From Dolichospermum compactum NIES-806 (GTDB lineage: Bacteria; Cyanobacteriota; Cyanobacteriia; Cyanobacteriales; Nostocaceae): a stretch of DNA of 64,000 nt. The position numbers and the translations under genes are program-made. Under the pieces are notes generated by a model that made no database searches, was not told where the DNA came from, and saw nothing but the letters and a program-made list of their open reading frames with translations. How positions within the stretch are numbered: position 1 is the first letter of the stretch; each line of letters begins with the position of its first letter. The stretch is from the NCBI RefSeq assembly GCF_002368115.1, contig NZ_AP018316.1:2495686-2559685 (forward strand), written 5' to 3'. Below are positions 8,867 to 18,627 of this stretch, one piece after another.

Positions 8867-10171
8867 ATGACTCAGGCGATTACAAACCTCAACCAAGCGA
8901 ACACTTCTATCCTCAAAGCTTTGAAGTGTAAAGAATGTGGAGCGGAATACGAACTCAAAGCTACTCATGTATGTGAAGAGTGTTTTGGACCATTGGAAGT
9001 CAAATATGATTACAATGTACTGAAAAGCTTAGTTAGTAGAGAAACTATAGAAGCTGGTCCCAATTCCATTTGGCGTTACCGTCACTTTTTGCCAGTTGCT
9101 ACAGATAATTATATAGATGTCGGTACAGGGATGACTCCCTTGGTGCGTTCCCACCGTCTTGCCCGTCGCCTGGGTCTAAATAAACTTTATATTAAAAATG
9201 ATGCCGTCAATATGCCGACCCTGAGCTTTAAGGATCGGGTGGTGTCGGTTGCTCTCAGTAGAGCGAGAGAATTAGGTTTTACTACCGTATCTTGTGCTAG
9301 TACAGGTAATTTAGCAAATTCTACCGCAGCGATCGCCGCTCATGCCGGTTTAGATTGCTGTGTATTCATTCCTTCTGACTTAGAAGCTGGTAAAGTCATC
9401 GGTAGCTTGATTTATAGTCCTACCCTGATGGCTGTTAAAGGCAACTATGATCAAGTGAATCGTCTTTGCTCAGAAGTTGCGAATACACATGGTTGGGGTT
9501 TTGTCAATATTAACTTGCGTCCTTACTATTCCGAAGGTTCTAAAACATTAGGCTTTGAAGTTGCAGAACAACTAGGTTGGGAATTACCAGATCATATAGT
9601 TGCACCTTTAGCTTCTGGTTCTCTGTTCACCAAAATCTATAAAGGTTTCCAAGAGTTTGTAGAAGTTGGTTTAGTAGATGCCAAAGATGTCCGTTTCAGT
9701 GGCGCTCAAGCAGAAGGTTGTTCCCCCATTGCCACAGCATTTAAAGAAGGTAGAGACTTCATTCAACCAGTTAAACCTAACACAATTGCCAAATCAATTG
9801 CGATCGGCAACCCTGCAGACGGCGTATATGCTGTAGAAATAGCCAATAAAACCAACGGTAATATTGAATCAGTTAATGATGCCGAAATTATCGAAGGTAT
9901 TAAACTCTTAGCAGAAACTGAAGGCATCTTTACCGAAACCGCAGGTGGTACAACCGTTGCTGTTCTCAAAAAATTAGTTGAAGCTGGCAAAATTGATCCA
10001 GATGAAACTACAGTGGTTTATATCACTGGTAATGGTTTGAAAACCCAGGAAGCAATTCAAGGCTATATTGGCGAACCTTTGACAATTGATGCCAAACTAG
10101 ACAGTTTTGAACGGGCTTTAGAAAGATCCCGCACACTTGACCGCTTAGAATGGCAACAAGTTCTGGTTTAA
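8867..10171 (+). CDS. thrC: threonine synthase
   Basis: This PLP enzyme converts O-phosphohomoserine to threonine. The N-terminal zinc-ribbon-like pair CKEC...CEEC (about residues 21-39) is followed by the fold-type II domain with the PLP lysine in LSFKDRVV, the substrate loop ASTGNLANS and the glycine-rich phosphate site. The length of 434 aa is usual for the cyanobacterial form. It is followed 83 bp later by a CysO-like sulfur carrier gene, probably in one transcript. Confidence 0.95.
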   Translation: MTQAITNLNQANTSILKALKCKECGAEYELKATHVCEECFGPLEVKYDYNVLKSLVSRETIEAGPNSIWRYRHFLPVATDNYIDVGTGMTPLVRSHRLARRLGLNKLYIKNDAVNMPTLSFKDRVVSVALSRARELGFTTVSCASTGNLANSTAAIAAHAGLDCCVFIPSDLEAGKVIGSLIYSPTLMAVKGNYDQVNRLCSEVANTHGWGFVNINLRPYYSEGSKTLGFEVAEQLGWELPDHIVAPLASGSLFTKIYKGFQEFVEVGLVDAKDVRFSGAQAEGCSPIATAFKEGRDFIQPVKPNTIAKSIAIGNPADGVYAVEIANKTNGNIESVNDAEIIEGIKLLAETEGIFTETAGGTTVAVLKKLVEAGKIDPDETTVVYITGNGLKTQEAIQGYIGEPLTIDAKLDSFERALERSRTLDRLEWQQVLV

Positions 10172-10253
10172 TTGTTTCACCACCGATTCTAGGGCTTTAG
10201 CAGCGCTAAACCCCTACCTACCAACCCACGCACTAAAAATTAACGTTTAAACA

Positions 10254-10529
10254 ATGGCTGTAAAAGTTTTAATTCCCACCGCCTTGCAAAAGTTTACAAA
10301 CGAACAAGCTGCTTTAGAATGTAATGCTAGTAGTATTTCTGAATTATTAGATTCCTTAGAAGTAAGCTGTCCTGGTATCAAAGCGCGTTTGTATGATGAT
10401 GAAGGCAAACTCAGACGGTTTGTGAATTTCTATGTCAATAGCGAAGATATCCGCTTTTTGGACGGAGCAAAAACAGTCCTCAAGGATGGAGATGAAGTGA
10501 GCATTGTCCCCGCTGTTGCAGGTGGTTGA
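10254..10529 (+). CDS. MoaD/ThiS family sulfur carrier, CysO-like
   Basis: This small beta-grasp protein (91 aa) ends in Gly-Gly, the site where such proteins carry thiocarboxylate sulfur. The segment [16 protein letters not shown] and the ending VPAVAGG closely recall mycobacterial CysO, which feeds sulfur to the cysteine synthase CysM. It is less like MoaD, because no moaE is nearby. It follows thrC, another fold-type II PLP enzyme. Supplying sulfur for cysteine or homocysteine synthesis is therefore plausible, but that is inference. Confidence 0.8.
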   Translation: MAVKVLIPTALQKFTNEQAALECNASSISELLDSLEVSCPGIKARLYDDEGKLRRFVNFYVNSEDIRFLDGAKTVLKDGDEVSIVPAVAGG

Positions 10530-10761
10530 ATATCTCTGGAGGGTTTAGGGTATGGGGTTTTGAAAGTCCCAAATTACCCATTACCCAATCTTATGGTTCT
10601 GTTAAGGAAAATGCGATTTGCGGGCGATCGTCAATTACCATAGCATTAACCATTACCAATCTAAAATAGATAGAAAGTATCAGATAATCGTTATATATAA
10701 ATAGTTGTGGCTATGCTCTGGTATGTCAAAATGGAAATAACTGACTACCCCAAAATGAGCA

Positions 10762-11247
10762 ATGGCAGAAGAAACTAATCAAAATCAAGCGGGTGATGTG
10801 GGTTCTAATCCTGCTACAACCGCCCCAGAAAAGCCCGCCGCAGAGGCAAAAGCCGCCAAAAAGGAAAAGCCCCCGGCGTTGGAAGATAAGCCTTTTGAAG
10901 AGTTTATGCAGCAACATTACCTACCAGCGTTACAAGAGGCAATTACTAGAGAAGGTGTACCAGATGTGAAGCTGACTTTTGCCAAGCAGAAGTATTCTAT
11001 TATTGGTTTTAATTCAGCAGAAGAATGTTGGCAAGTTATCGGTTATTGGCAAGGGGGACAGCGCCAGTTTAACGTATATTTCCCTGAAGCCAATATTCAA
11101 GGTAAAAAGGGATTTTCCTGTAATGAAGGTAAAAAACCAAGTACCTTGGAATCATTTTTAATTGATGAGCGTAAAATTACCCTAGATTTATTGGTATCTC
11201 GGTTAGTGTATCGCTTGAATGGACAAAAATGGCTAGGTAGAAATTAG
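10762..11247 (+). CDS. conserved cyanobacterial protein, probably DUF2996
   Basis: The 161-aa protein has two parts. The first 45 residues are Ala/Pro/Lys/Glu-rich and probably disordered. The rest is a compact conserved domain (KPFEEFMQQHYLPAL, SAEECWQVIGYW, RQFNVYFPEANI, WLGRN at the end). The pattern matches my memory of DUF2996, shared by cyanobacteria and plastids, with no firmly known function. There is no signal or membrane segment. The GTG-free ATG start and upstream AT-rich leader look normal. Confidence 0.7.
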   Translation: MAEETNQNQAGDVGSNPATTAPEKPAAEAKAAKKEKPPALEDKPFEEFMQQHYLPALQEAITREGVPDVKLTFAKQKYSIIGFNSAEECWQVIGYWQGGQRQFNVYFPEANIQGKKGFSCNEGKKPSTLESFLIDERKITLDLLVSRLVYRLNGQKWLGRN

Positions 11248-11293
11248 TCAAGGGAATAATAAGTTACGACTCCAGAAATGGGGTCGTTATTTT

Positions 11294-11339
11294 CTGTCAG
11301 AATCAGGATATCCAGGATTTAATAATTTACAGGATTTTT
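11294..11339 (+). repeat. dispersed GAATCAGGAT repeat, copy 2
   Basis: It reads CTGTCAGAATCAGGATATCC and then CAGGATTT units, in the gap before the SNF2 gene. Same family as 138-177. Confidence 0.7.
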
Positions 11340-11449
11340 ATTGGTATCAGACATTTTTATCGTTAGTTTATTAAAGGTGTGATTCGGTATCTTCTGCCTT
11401 AGCTGAAGATATGACATAACAATTGAAACAATAATTAGTATATTTAAAC

Positions 11450-14400
11450 ATGGCAACTTTACACGGAACTTGGGTAATAAATCGTCAAAATACTTATTTC
11501 TTTATTTGGGGAGAAACTTGGCGTGCTTCGCAGGTACAGACTGAAGCATCTTCTGAAATTCTTTCATATCCATTGGCTATGACATCAGGGGAATTAAATG
11601 AATGGTTAGAAGCATCTAATTTATTAATTCCTAATTTCATTCAGACTTCTCCTAATACTAAACAAAGAATTAAAAGTAAACCACCGACAGAAATAAAATT
11701 ACCTATTCACTCACAAATAATTTCTTTACCAACTTATTTTTTAGAAGGCAATAACTCTGAATTAACAACAATTTCAACAGTTCACTCTGTTAGTGTGGAT
11801 ATAGATTCCCCCTTTTCACAATATTTACAACCTTGGAAAATTGATGGTTTTTGTTTAACTCCAGCATTAGCAATTAAATTTCTCACATCTTTGCCTTTGA
11901 GTGCAAATGATAGTAAAGCGGCTTTATTAGGAGCAGATATTAATTTTTGGGTACATATTTACAGATGGCATTTAGATCTAATTTCTCGTTGTAAATTTTT
12001 ACCAACTGTTGAGAAACAGGATAGTAATTTAATTGCCAAATGGCAGACTATTTTAGATAGTGCCATAGATGTCACAAGGTTAGAGAAATTCTCTTCACAA
12101 ATGCCTTTAGCTTGTCGAACATATCAACAGATTACCGAAAATCTAGCAATTAATTTACCATTATTACCTCAAGAATTAATATTATCATTCCTCAATCACA
12201 TGACAGATAATCAATTGCGGTTAATGATTGGTTCTCAATCTCCCCTTGAACCGAGAATGATGATGTCTTTACCTGCTACATTACAGCAATGGTTACAAGG
12301 ATTAATTAATGCAAATAATACAATTGATGCAGCCGGAGGAGACCGGTTACAAACTACTTTAAAAGCTTGGACTTTACCCTTGCAATATCAACTTACAGGG
12401 AAAGCTTTATTTAGAACTTGCTTTCAATTGCTTCCTCCAGAAAATGAAGAACCAAATTGGACTTTAAAATATTTTCTCCAAGCAGCAGATAACCCGGATT
12501 TTTTAATAGACGCAGCGATAATTTGGCATCAACCAGTAGAAAAATTAGTTTATCAAAATCGCACAATCGAACAACCTCAAGAAACATTTTTGAGAGGTTT
12601 GGGTTTAGCTTCTCGATTGTATCCGATAATTACCTCCAGTTTAGAAACTGCATCTCCCGAATTTTGTCACCTCACCCCCATGCAAGCTTATGAATTTATC
12701 AAAGCTGTAATTTGGAGATTTGAAGATAGCGGTTTAGGTGTAATTTTACCTCCTAGTTTAGCAAATCGGGAAGGGTGGGCAAATCGTTTAGGGTTAAAAA
12801 TTAGTGCCGAAACTCCTCAAGAAAAATCGGGACGTTTGGGGTTACAAAGTTTATTGAATTTTCAATGGCATTTGGCAATTGGTGGACAAACAATTACTAA
12901 AGTTCAGTTTGATAAACTGGTAAAATTAAATAGTCCCTTAGTCGAAATCAATGGTGAATGGGTAGAACTCCGTCCCCAAGATATTAAAAATGCCCAAACC
13001 TTTTTTAGTTCTCGAAAAGAACAAATGTCTCTTTCTTTAGAAGATGCTTTACGCATTAGTAAAGGAGACACCCAAGTAATTGAAAAATTACCTGTTGTAA
13101 GTTTTGAAGCTTCTGGTGCATTGGAAGAATTAATTGGGGCATTAACTAATAATCAGGAAATTCAACCTTTAACTACACCTCAAAGTTTTCGGGGAGAATT
13201 ACGTCCGTATCAAGAAAGAGGTGCAGGTTGGTTAGCATTTTTAGAACGTTGGGGTTTAGGTGCTTGTCTTGCAGACGATATGGGATTAGGAAAAACCATC
13301 CAATTCATCGCTTTTTTACTTCACCTCAAAGAAGAAAATGTCCTAGAAAAACCAACTTTATTAGTTTGTCCTACTTCGGTTATGGGTAATTGGCAAAAAG
13401 AAGTCAAAAAATTTGCCCCGACAATCAAAGTTTTAGAATATCACGGTGATAAACGTCCTAAAGGTAAAGCATTTACAGAAGCAGTTAATAAACACGATAT
13501 AGTAATTACTAGCTATTCACTAATTCACCGCGATATTAAATTATTAAAAGCAGTTAAATGGCAGATAATTGTTTTAGACGAAGCCCAAAATGTCAAGAAT
13601 TCAGATGCGAAACAATCACAAGCAGTTCGACAATTAGAAACTACATTTCGCATTGCTTTAACAGGAACACCTGTAGAAAATAGATTGCAAGAATTATGGT
13701 CTATTTTAGATTTCCTGAATCCCGGTTATTTAGGAAATAAACAATTTTTCCAAAGACGGTTTGCTATGCCCATTGAAAAGTATGGTGATACTGCTTCTTT
13801 AAATCAATTACGTTCTTTAGTGCAACCTTTTATTTTGCGTCGGTTAAAAAGTGATAAAGACATTATTCAAGACTTGCCAAACAAGCAAGAAATGACAGTT
13901 TTTTGTGGATTAACTTCTGAACAAGCTACACTATATCAAAAATTAGTAGATGAATCTTTAGTAGAAATTGAATCTGCGGAAGGTTTACAACGTCGCGGCA
14001 TGATTTTAGGGTTATTAGTGAAGCTAAAACAAATTTGTAATCATCCTTCCCAATATTTGAAATTAGCAAATTTAGAGAAACATCATTCTGCTAAATTACA
14101 ACGACTAGAGGAAATGTTAGATGAGGTGATAGCAGAAGGAGACAGGGCTTTAATTTTCACACAATTTGCTGAATGGGGTAAGTTATTAAAATCCTATTTA
14201 GAAAAGAAATTAGAACGAGAAATATTCTTTTTATATGGTAGTACCAGTAAAAAACAAAGAGAGGAAATGATTGATAGATTCCAATATGACCCCCAAGGAC
14301 CACCAATTATGATTTTATCGTTAAAAGCCGGTGGTGTGGGATTGAATTTAACTAGGGCAAATCATGTTTTTCACTTTGATAGATGGTGGAATCCCGCAGT

Positions 14401-14641
14401 TGAAAATCAAGCCACAGATAGAGTATTTAGAATTGGTCAAACCCGCAATGTTCAAGTCCATAAATTCGTCTGCACTGGAACATTAGAAGAGAAAATAAAT
14501 GATATGATTGAAAGCAAAAAACAACTAGCAGAACAAGTTGTGGGTGCAGGAGAAGATTGGTTAACAGAAATGGATACAGACCAACTTCGTAACTTATTAA
14601 TATTAGATCGGAATGCCGTGATTGAAGAAGATGAATTTTAA
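11450..14641 (+). CDS. SNF2-family DEAD-like helicase/ATPase (HepA type)
   Basis: This large (1063 aa) SWI2/SNF2 ATPase probably remodels or translocates on DNA. The first 550 residues are the SNF2-associated region found in bacterial members. The helicase core follows: Walker A DDMGLGKTIQ at about 605-615, DEAQ box at about 708, TGTPVENRLQELWS, and a second lobe with SLKAGGVGLNLTRA, FDRWWNPAVENQATDR and RIGQTRNVQVHKF. All core motifs are present. In many relatives a SWIM zinc-finger gene follows; none does here. Confidence 0.93.
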   Translation: MATLHGTWVINRQNTYFFIWGETWRASQVQTEASSEILSYPLAMTSGELNEWLEASNLLIPNFIQTSPNTKQRIKSKPPTEIKLPIHSQIISLPTYFLEGNNSELTTISTVHSVSVDIDSPFSQYLQPWKIDGFCLTPALAIKFLTSLPLSANDSKAALLGADINFWVHIYRWHLDLISRCKFLPTVEKQDSNLIAKWQTILDSAIDVTRLEKFSSQMPLACRTYQQITENLAINLPLLPQELILSFLNHMTDNQLRLMIGSQSPLEPRMMMSLPATLQQWLQGLINANNTIDAAGGDRLQTTLKAWTLPLQYQLTGKALFRTCFQLLPPENEEPNWTLKYFLQAADNPDFLIDAAIIWHQPVEKLVYQNRTIEQPQETFLRGLGLASRLYPIITSSLETASPEFCHLTPMQAYEFIKAVIWRFEDSGLGVILPPSLANREGWANRLGLKISAETPQEKSGRLGLQSLLNFQWHLAIGGQTITKVQFDKLVKLNSPLVEINGEWVELRPQDIKNAQTFFSSRKEQMSLSLEDALRISKGDTQVIEKLPVVSFEASGALEELIGALTNNQEIQPLTTPQSFRGELRPYQERGAGWLAFLERWGLGACLADDMGLGKTIQFIAFLLHLKEENVLEKPTLLVCPTSVMGNWQKEVKKFAPTIKVLEYHGDKRPKGKAFTEAVNKHDIVITSYSLIHRDIKLLKAVKWQIIVLDEAQNVKNSDAKQSQAVRQLETTFRIALTGTPVENRLQELWSILDFLNPGYLGNKQFFQRRFAMPIEKYGDTASLNQLRSLVQPFILRRLKSDKDIIQDLPNKQEMTVFCGLTSEQATLYQKLVDESLVEIESAEGLQRRGMILGLLVKLKQICNHPSQYLKLANLEKHHSAKLQRLEEMLDEVIAEGDRALIFTQFAEWGKLLKSYLEKKLEREIFFLYGSTSKKQREEMIDRFQYDPQGPPIMILSLKAGGVGLNLTRANHVFHFDRWWNPAVENQATDRVFRIGQTRNVQVHKFVCTGTLEEKINDMIESKKQLAEQVVGAGEDWLTEMDTDQLRNLLILDRNAVIEEDEF

Positions 14642-14714
14642 CTGGAGTTTAGACTAAAAAATATAGATAAACTCATCTAAGAAAGACATTTTAAACAGAA
14701 ATAGGCATATTAAT

Positions 14715-14777
14715 GTAGGGGTAGCACCCCCGTGCATACCCCGGCATTTGGGGCAACCACAGGGGGTTTGCCCCTAC
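14715..14777. repeat. GTAGGGG...CCCCTAC palindromic repeat
   Basis: The ends GTAGGGG and CCCCTAC are inverted, with a GC-rich interior (CACCCCCGTGC, CAGGGGG). The right end overlaps the sbcD stop codon: the CTAC end supplies the TAG on the minus strand. Confidence 0.75.
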
Positions 14778-16024
14778 TTCCCTCCTTGGGATACTAAGCA
14801 AATTCCCTCATCATCTGTTAATAAATTCTGTGCTGCTTCTAACATAGATGGCATTATTTCTTTCAAATCTTCCCGATTATTTAAGTAAGTTTTTAAAGCT
14901 GACATTGGGTCAATACTGCTACTCGCAGTTAATTCAGGAATACGAGGTTTTGCTAGCTGACTCACTAATTCGGCTTGAATGGTGTAAGTGTGTGCTATGC
15001 TTAAAGCTTGATGTAGAGAAGAGTTATCAATTAAATCTAATTGTTCTGACCGCAATTTATAAATGAGTCGGACTACATTATCTTGAATATCATATTTAGT
15101 AATTCCTTTTAATAATACTTTTTGTGGATCATCTTGTTTAGATAAATCTATCTCAATAGTCCGAAACGTTCGCACGGGTAAAGGACAAAATTCCCAATTT
15201 ACTTTCCCTTTTTCCAAATCTATCATTACATAACCTTTGTCTTCCTTTTCTTCACTAAAATCTACCCGTTCAATACTGCCAGGATAAATTACTGGTGGGT
15301 CATTAGATTTATTTAAATTCTGATGTTTGTGAACATGACCTAAAGCCACATAATCAAAACATGGTCGAGTTAATAAAGATAAGGGTAAAGTAAAACCTTT
15401 CCCGACTGCTAATAAACGTTCTGCACCTAAAGTGGCATTATCAGCCATTAAATGGGCTAAAAGCACAGTGGGTAAATTCGGGTCAAGACGGCGGATTTCT
15501 CCTTCGATAACCACCTCTAAACGGTCTGTGAGGAGTTGATTAACTTCTGCTAGAGAAGAACGCTGAGTTTCTTGACGAGTCATTAAAGTGGAACGAGTTA
15601 ACCAGGGGAGAGTAATTATTTGCACATCTCCTTTTTGTGTAGAAATGCGATGAGTAGTTAAAGTATCACCAACTACAAACCCTGGTACTCCCAAAGTCCG
15701 ATAAATATTTAAACTTGCACCTCCCAAACCTTGGGAATGTTGGTCATGATTTCCTACTAATAAGACTGTGGGGATATCTGCATCAACTAAACGGCGAAAT
15801 TGATTAGCAAAGGCTTCTTGAACATAGGGTGCAGGTGTGGCATTAGGGAAGGCATCACCACCAAATAGAACTAAATCTACATGATCAGCGATCGCTCGGT
15901 CAATACACAAAGATAATGTTTTCACAAAATCCTCCAGTCGTGTGTTTAAACCTGTGGCTGGATTAACGCGCCCGTGGCAAAAACCGCTACCAATATGGAT
16001 ATCTGAAAGATGGAGAATTTTCAT
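14774..16024 (-). CDS. sbcD: SbcD-like DNA repair exonuclease subunit
   Basis: This is a calcineurin-like metallophosphoesterase of the SbcD/Mre11 type that processes DNA ends with SbcC. The metal motifs are in order: LSDIHIG (about residue 6), GGDAF (55), GNHD (92), and H...GHVHKH (about 225-235). The C-terminal capping domain is present. The length of 416 aa is normal. No sbcC is adjacent; in many cyanobacteria it lies elsewhere. The stop codon lies inside a dispersed repeat. Confidence 0.9.
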   Translation of the reverse strand: MKILHLSDIHIGSGFCHGRVNPATGLNTRLEDFVKTLSLCIDRAIADHVDLVLFGGDAFPNATPAPYVQEAFANQFRRLVDADIPTVLLVGNHDQHSQGLGGASLNIYRTLGVPGFVVGDTLTTHRISTQKGDVQIITLPWLTRSTLMTRQETQRSSLAEVNQLLTDRLEVVIEGEIRRLDPNLPTVLLAHLMADNATLGAERLLAVGKGFTLPLSLLTRPCFDYVALGHVHKHQNLNKSNDPPVIYPGSIERVDFSEEKEDKGYVMIDLEKGKVNWEFCPLPVRTFRTIEIDLSKQDDPQKVLLKGITKYDIQDNVVRLIYKLRSEQLDLIDNSSLHQALSIAHTYTIQAELVSQLAKPRIPELTASSSIDPMSALKTYLNNREDLKEIMPSMLEAAQNLLTDDEGICLVSQGGK

Positions 16025-16046
16025 AGTTTATTGGTTGTAAGGGTTA

Positions 16047-16079
16047 AGATCCCCGACTTCTTCAAGAAGTCGGGGATCT
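16047..16079. repeat. perfect 16-bp palindrome, ATCCCCGACTTCTT family
   Basis: The arms AGATCCCCGACTTCTT and AAGAAGTCGGGGATCT are separated by one base. It lies between sbcD and cysH. An imperfect copy is at 19075-19107 and a disrupted one near 30880-30945. It could fold into a strong RNA hairpin in either direction. Confidence 0.8.
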
Positions 16080-16089
16080 AGTGGTGTGA

Positions 16090-16794
16090 TTAAATGTGAA
16101 TTCCACACTCAGTTTTTTCGCTTCCGCGCCAACGTCCAGCTCGTTCGTCTTCACCTTCGCCGACTTTAGTGGTAATAGGTTCGTCACCAATACTGGGATA
16201 ACCTTGATCATGAAGGGGGTTGTAAATTACTTTATGTTCAGCTACATACGCCCAGCTTTGCTTACGAGTCCAGGTAGCTAGAGGGTTAATTTTTAATCTT
16301 CCCTTACCATCTAGTTCAAATACGGGCATGGTAGCACGAGTAACGGCTTGATCCCGACGCCGACCAGTTATCCAGCCTACAGTATTAAGCTCGTCTAGAC
16401 CGCGTTGAAGTGGTTCAATTTTGGTAATGTCGTGGAATTTAGTAATATCTGTATCCCAAAGGGCTTCCCCAAATTTAGCAGCAAAGGCTTCACGGCTATC
16501 TACGTCTGGGGTTTTATAGGTTTTTAAATCTAGGTTGTAGATTTCTTTGGCTTTAGCTACCAATTCTAGAGTTTGGGGGAAATGATAAAGGGTATCTAGG
16601 AAAATAACGGGAACGGGATGCTGAAGTTCGCTATAAAAAATGTGTGTCAAGATGATGTCATCAACGTTGAAGGCACTAGTTTGGACTAATCCTGTGGGGA
16701 TGTTCTGTACAGACCAGGCTAGGATTTCTGTAGGGGTTGCAGTTTCAAATTGCTGATTTAGTGATGCTAAGTCAAAGGCGATAGAAGTTGTCAT
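16090..16794 (-). CDS. cysH: phosphoadenylyl-sulfate (PAPS) reductase
   Basis: The enzyme reduces PAPS to sulfite with thioredoxin in sulfate assimilation. The 234-aa protein has the TSAFNVDD nucleotide loop (about residues 39-46), the FLDTLYHFPQT segment, the ITGRRRDQ motif and the C-terminal catalytic ECGIH. The paired cysteines that bind an Fe-S cluster in APS reductases are absent (DITKIEPLQRGL at that place), which supports PAPS as substrate. The gene stands alone between palindromic repeats. Confidence 0.94.
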   Translation of the reverse strand: MTTSIAFDLASLNQQFETATPTEILAWSVQNIPTGLVQTSAFNVDDIILTHIFYSELQHPVPVIFLDTLYHFPQTLELVAKAKEIYNLDLKTYKTPDVDSREAFAAKFGEALWDTDITKFHDITKIEPLQRGLDELNTVGWITGRRRDQAVTRATMPVFELDGKGRLKINPLATWTRKQSWAYVAEHKVIYNPLHDQGYPSIGDEPITTKVGEGEDERAGRWRGSEKTECGIHI

Positions 16795-17012
16795 GATCTT
16801 TCTCTAAAACCAAGATTTTTTACTTTTATTAAATTTAATATTATCGTATTAAGGCACATATCCCCGCCGATGATTGAGGAGATGAAGCAGGGGCGCAGGG
16901 AGGGGCGCAGGGGCGCGGGGGAGAATATTTTTCTTTTTCTTCCCAATGACCAATGACCAATTTCCCTAATTATGTAGTATTTTGATTGCAAGTCTGTTTA
17001 AGAATTCATCCC

Positions 17013-17756
17013 ATGCAACAGTTACTCAAGCAATTATTTAGTAACCAAAAATACGTTATTCGTCTCATTCTCCCTGTATTGGTGGTGATGATGGCGACTT
17101 CACTGTTTATTTTACCTGCTGCGGCTACTGGTGTATACGAAATACCCAATTTGACGGCAGATACTTGGATTTTAGATCAAGGTGATGTGATCAGCCGATT
17201 GAATGAAGGTCAGATTAGCAAGGCTTTCCAGGATTTGGCTCAAAAAACTGGCAATGAAGCCAGAATTGTCACTATTCACCGCCTCGACTATGGAGAAACA
17301 TCAGAAAGTTTTGCCAAGGGATTATTTAGTAAATGGTTTCCAACAGCGGCAGAGCAAGCCAATCAAGTATTATTACTTGTTGATACTGTTACTAATGGAA
17401 CGACTTTGCTGAGTGGGGATAATGTCAAGTCATTATTAACTGATTCTATTGCTAAGAGTGTGGCTGAAGAAACATTAGGTACGGTACTGCGTGAGGGCAA
17501 TAAATATAACCAAGGATTTTTGGATGTGAGCGATCGCCTGGTTGCTGTTTTATCCGGTAAACCAGACCCCGGTCCACCAGAAATCAAGGAAACAGTCCAG
17601 GTAGAAGGAACTTTCACCAAAGCTGAAGAAACAGATCAAGGTAATGCTACTGCTTGGGTTGTCGGGCTATTAATTGCCGCTACTGTCATCCCCATGGCTA
17701 CATACTACATTTATCTGGTGTTTCAAAAACCACCCTCTCAGGAATCTAAAGAATAG
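17013..17756 (+). CDS. psb32: Psb32-type TPM-domain protein
   Basis: This thylakoid protein protects photosystem II from photodamage and helps its repair. It has an N-terminal signal or membrane segment (LILPVLVVMMATSLFILPAA), then a TPM domain (about residues 45-185: WILDQGDVISRLNEGQI, ARIVTIHRLDYGE, NQVLLLVDT), and a single C-terminal transmembrane helix (WVVGLLIAATVIPMATYYI). The first possible start is a TTG at 16986; ATG 17013 (MQQLLKQLF) fits the family better. Confidence 0.88.
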   Translation: MQQLLKQLFSNQKYVIRLILPVLVVMMATSLFILPAAATGVYEIPNLTADTWILDQGDVISRLNEGQISKAFQDLAQKTGNEARIVTIHRLDYGETSESFAKGLFSKWFPTAAEQANQVLLLVDTVTNGTTLLSGDNVKSLLTDSIAKSVAEETLGTVLREGNKYNQGFLDVSDRLVAVLSGKPDPGPPEIKETVQVEGTFTKAEETDQGNATAWVVGLLIAATVIPMATYYIYLVFQKPPSQESKE

Positions 17757-17779
17757 GGGACTGGGGACTGGGGAATGGG

Positions 17780-18394
17780 GGGTGTTTTTTGATTTGTATT
17801 CCTAAAGTCAACCCATCTACATCTGGCATTTGCATATCAATTACTGCAATATCATAGGGTATTTAGTGTTCTCGGCAACGCTGGTATTCAGGATGTCGTC
17901 AATTTGTAATGATTCGCGGATTTTGAGGCTGATATCGGCTAATAGTTGCGATCGCAAATTTTGCAAGTTTAGTTTTTCTTCTGCCTGTTTGCGCTTAATA
18001 AATTGACCTACCTGCTTACCAATGGACATCTCCTCTTCGGTTCTAAACTGCTTCCATGTTTTTCCGATAAATTCAGAGGCATCACTATAACCAAATATAT
18101 TTATATAAGAGCTATTTACATAAATTCAGCAACGGTAAAAACATCTTTCTGACAAATTGCATGAGTACAAAAGGCAATATCACGAGGTGTTTCTAATGCC
18201 TCCAAACCGAATTTAGACTTAAACCATTGACGGTTTGTGTCAATTAAACTTACCAAAGCTATGGGAGTTCCACAAATATAAGCTGCTAAACGAGTTAAGT
18301 CATCAAAGGCTGATTCCGGTGCAGTATCAAGGACTTTATACTGTAGAAGTGCCTCGATTCTTGCGGCTTCATCATTAAGTGATATTTTTTTCAT
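17780..18394 (-). pseudogene. debris of a GAF/PAS/receiver hybrid sensor kinase
   Basis: Three minus-strand fragments in changing frames form a shredded signalling gene. First is a GAF start (FDDLTRLAAYICGTPIALVS and WFKSKFGLE). Next is a PAS tail (YINIFGYSDASEFIGKTWKQ) and linker KQAEEKLNLQNLRSQLLADI. Last is a receiver piece (YDIAVIDMQMPDVDGLTL, about 17785-17865). The histidine kinase core is missing, so large deletions have happened as well as frameshifts. Confidence 0.8.
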
Positions 18395-18533
18395 ATTGTA
18401 ATTTTATTACTTCATTAATTAAAACTGTTTTCTAGTTTTAATAATTTTTCTGAAAAAAGATGTGAGAGTGTCTTATTTTGTAACAAAAAACGTAGGTAAA
18501 TGGGAATTAGCTAACAATTCCCAATCACCATAA

Positions 18534-18570
18534 AGTAGGTTGATGTTAAAAATAGTCATTGAAGGTAGAG
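18534..18570 (+). repeat. AAGTAGGTTG(A/G)(T/C)GTTAAAAAT repeat, copy 1
   Basis: The sequence AAGTAGGTTGATGTTAAAAA followed by TAGTCATTG recurs as AAGTAGGTTGGCGTTAAAAA followed by TTGTCGTTG at 38821-38857. Both copies are intergenic. Confidence 0.6.
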
Positions 18571-18627
18571 AAGCCGGAGGAAAATGCTTCAACCCTTATT
18601 TACTTTGATTCACGCAGCTTACTCTAT

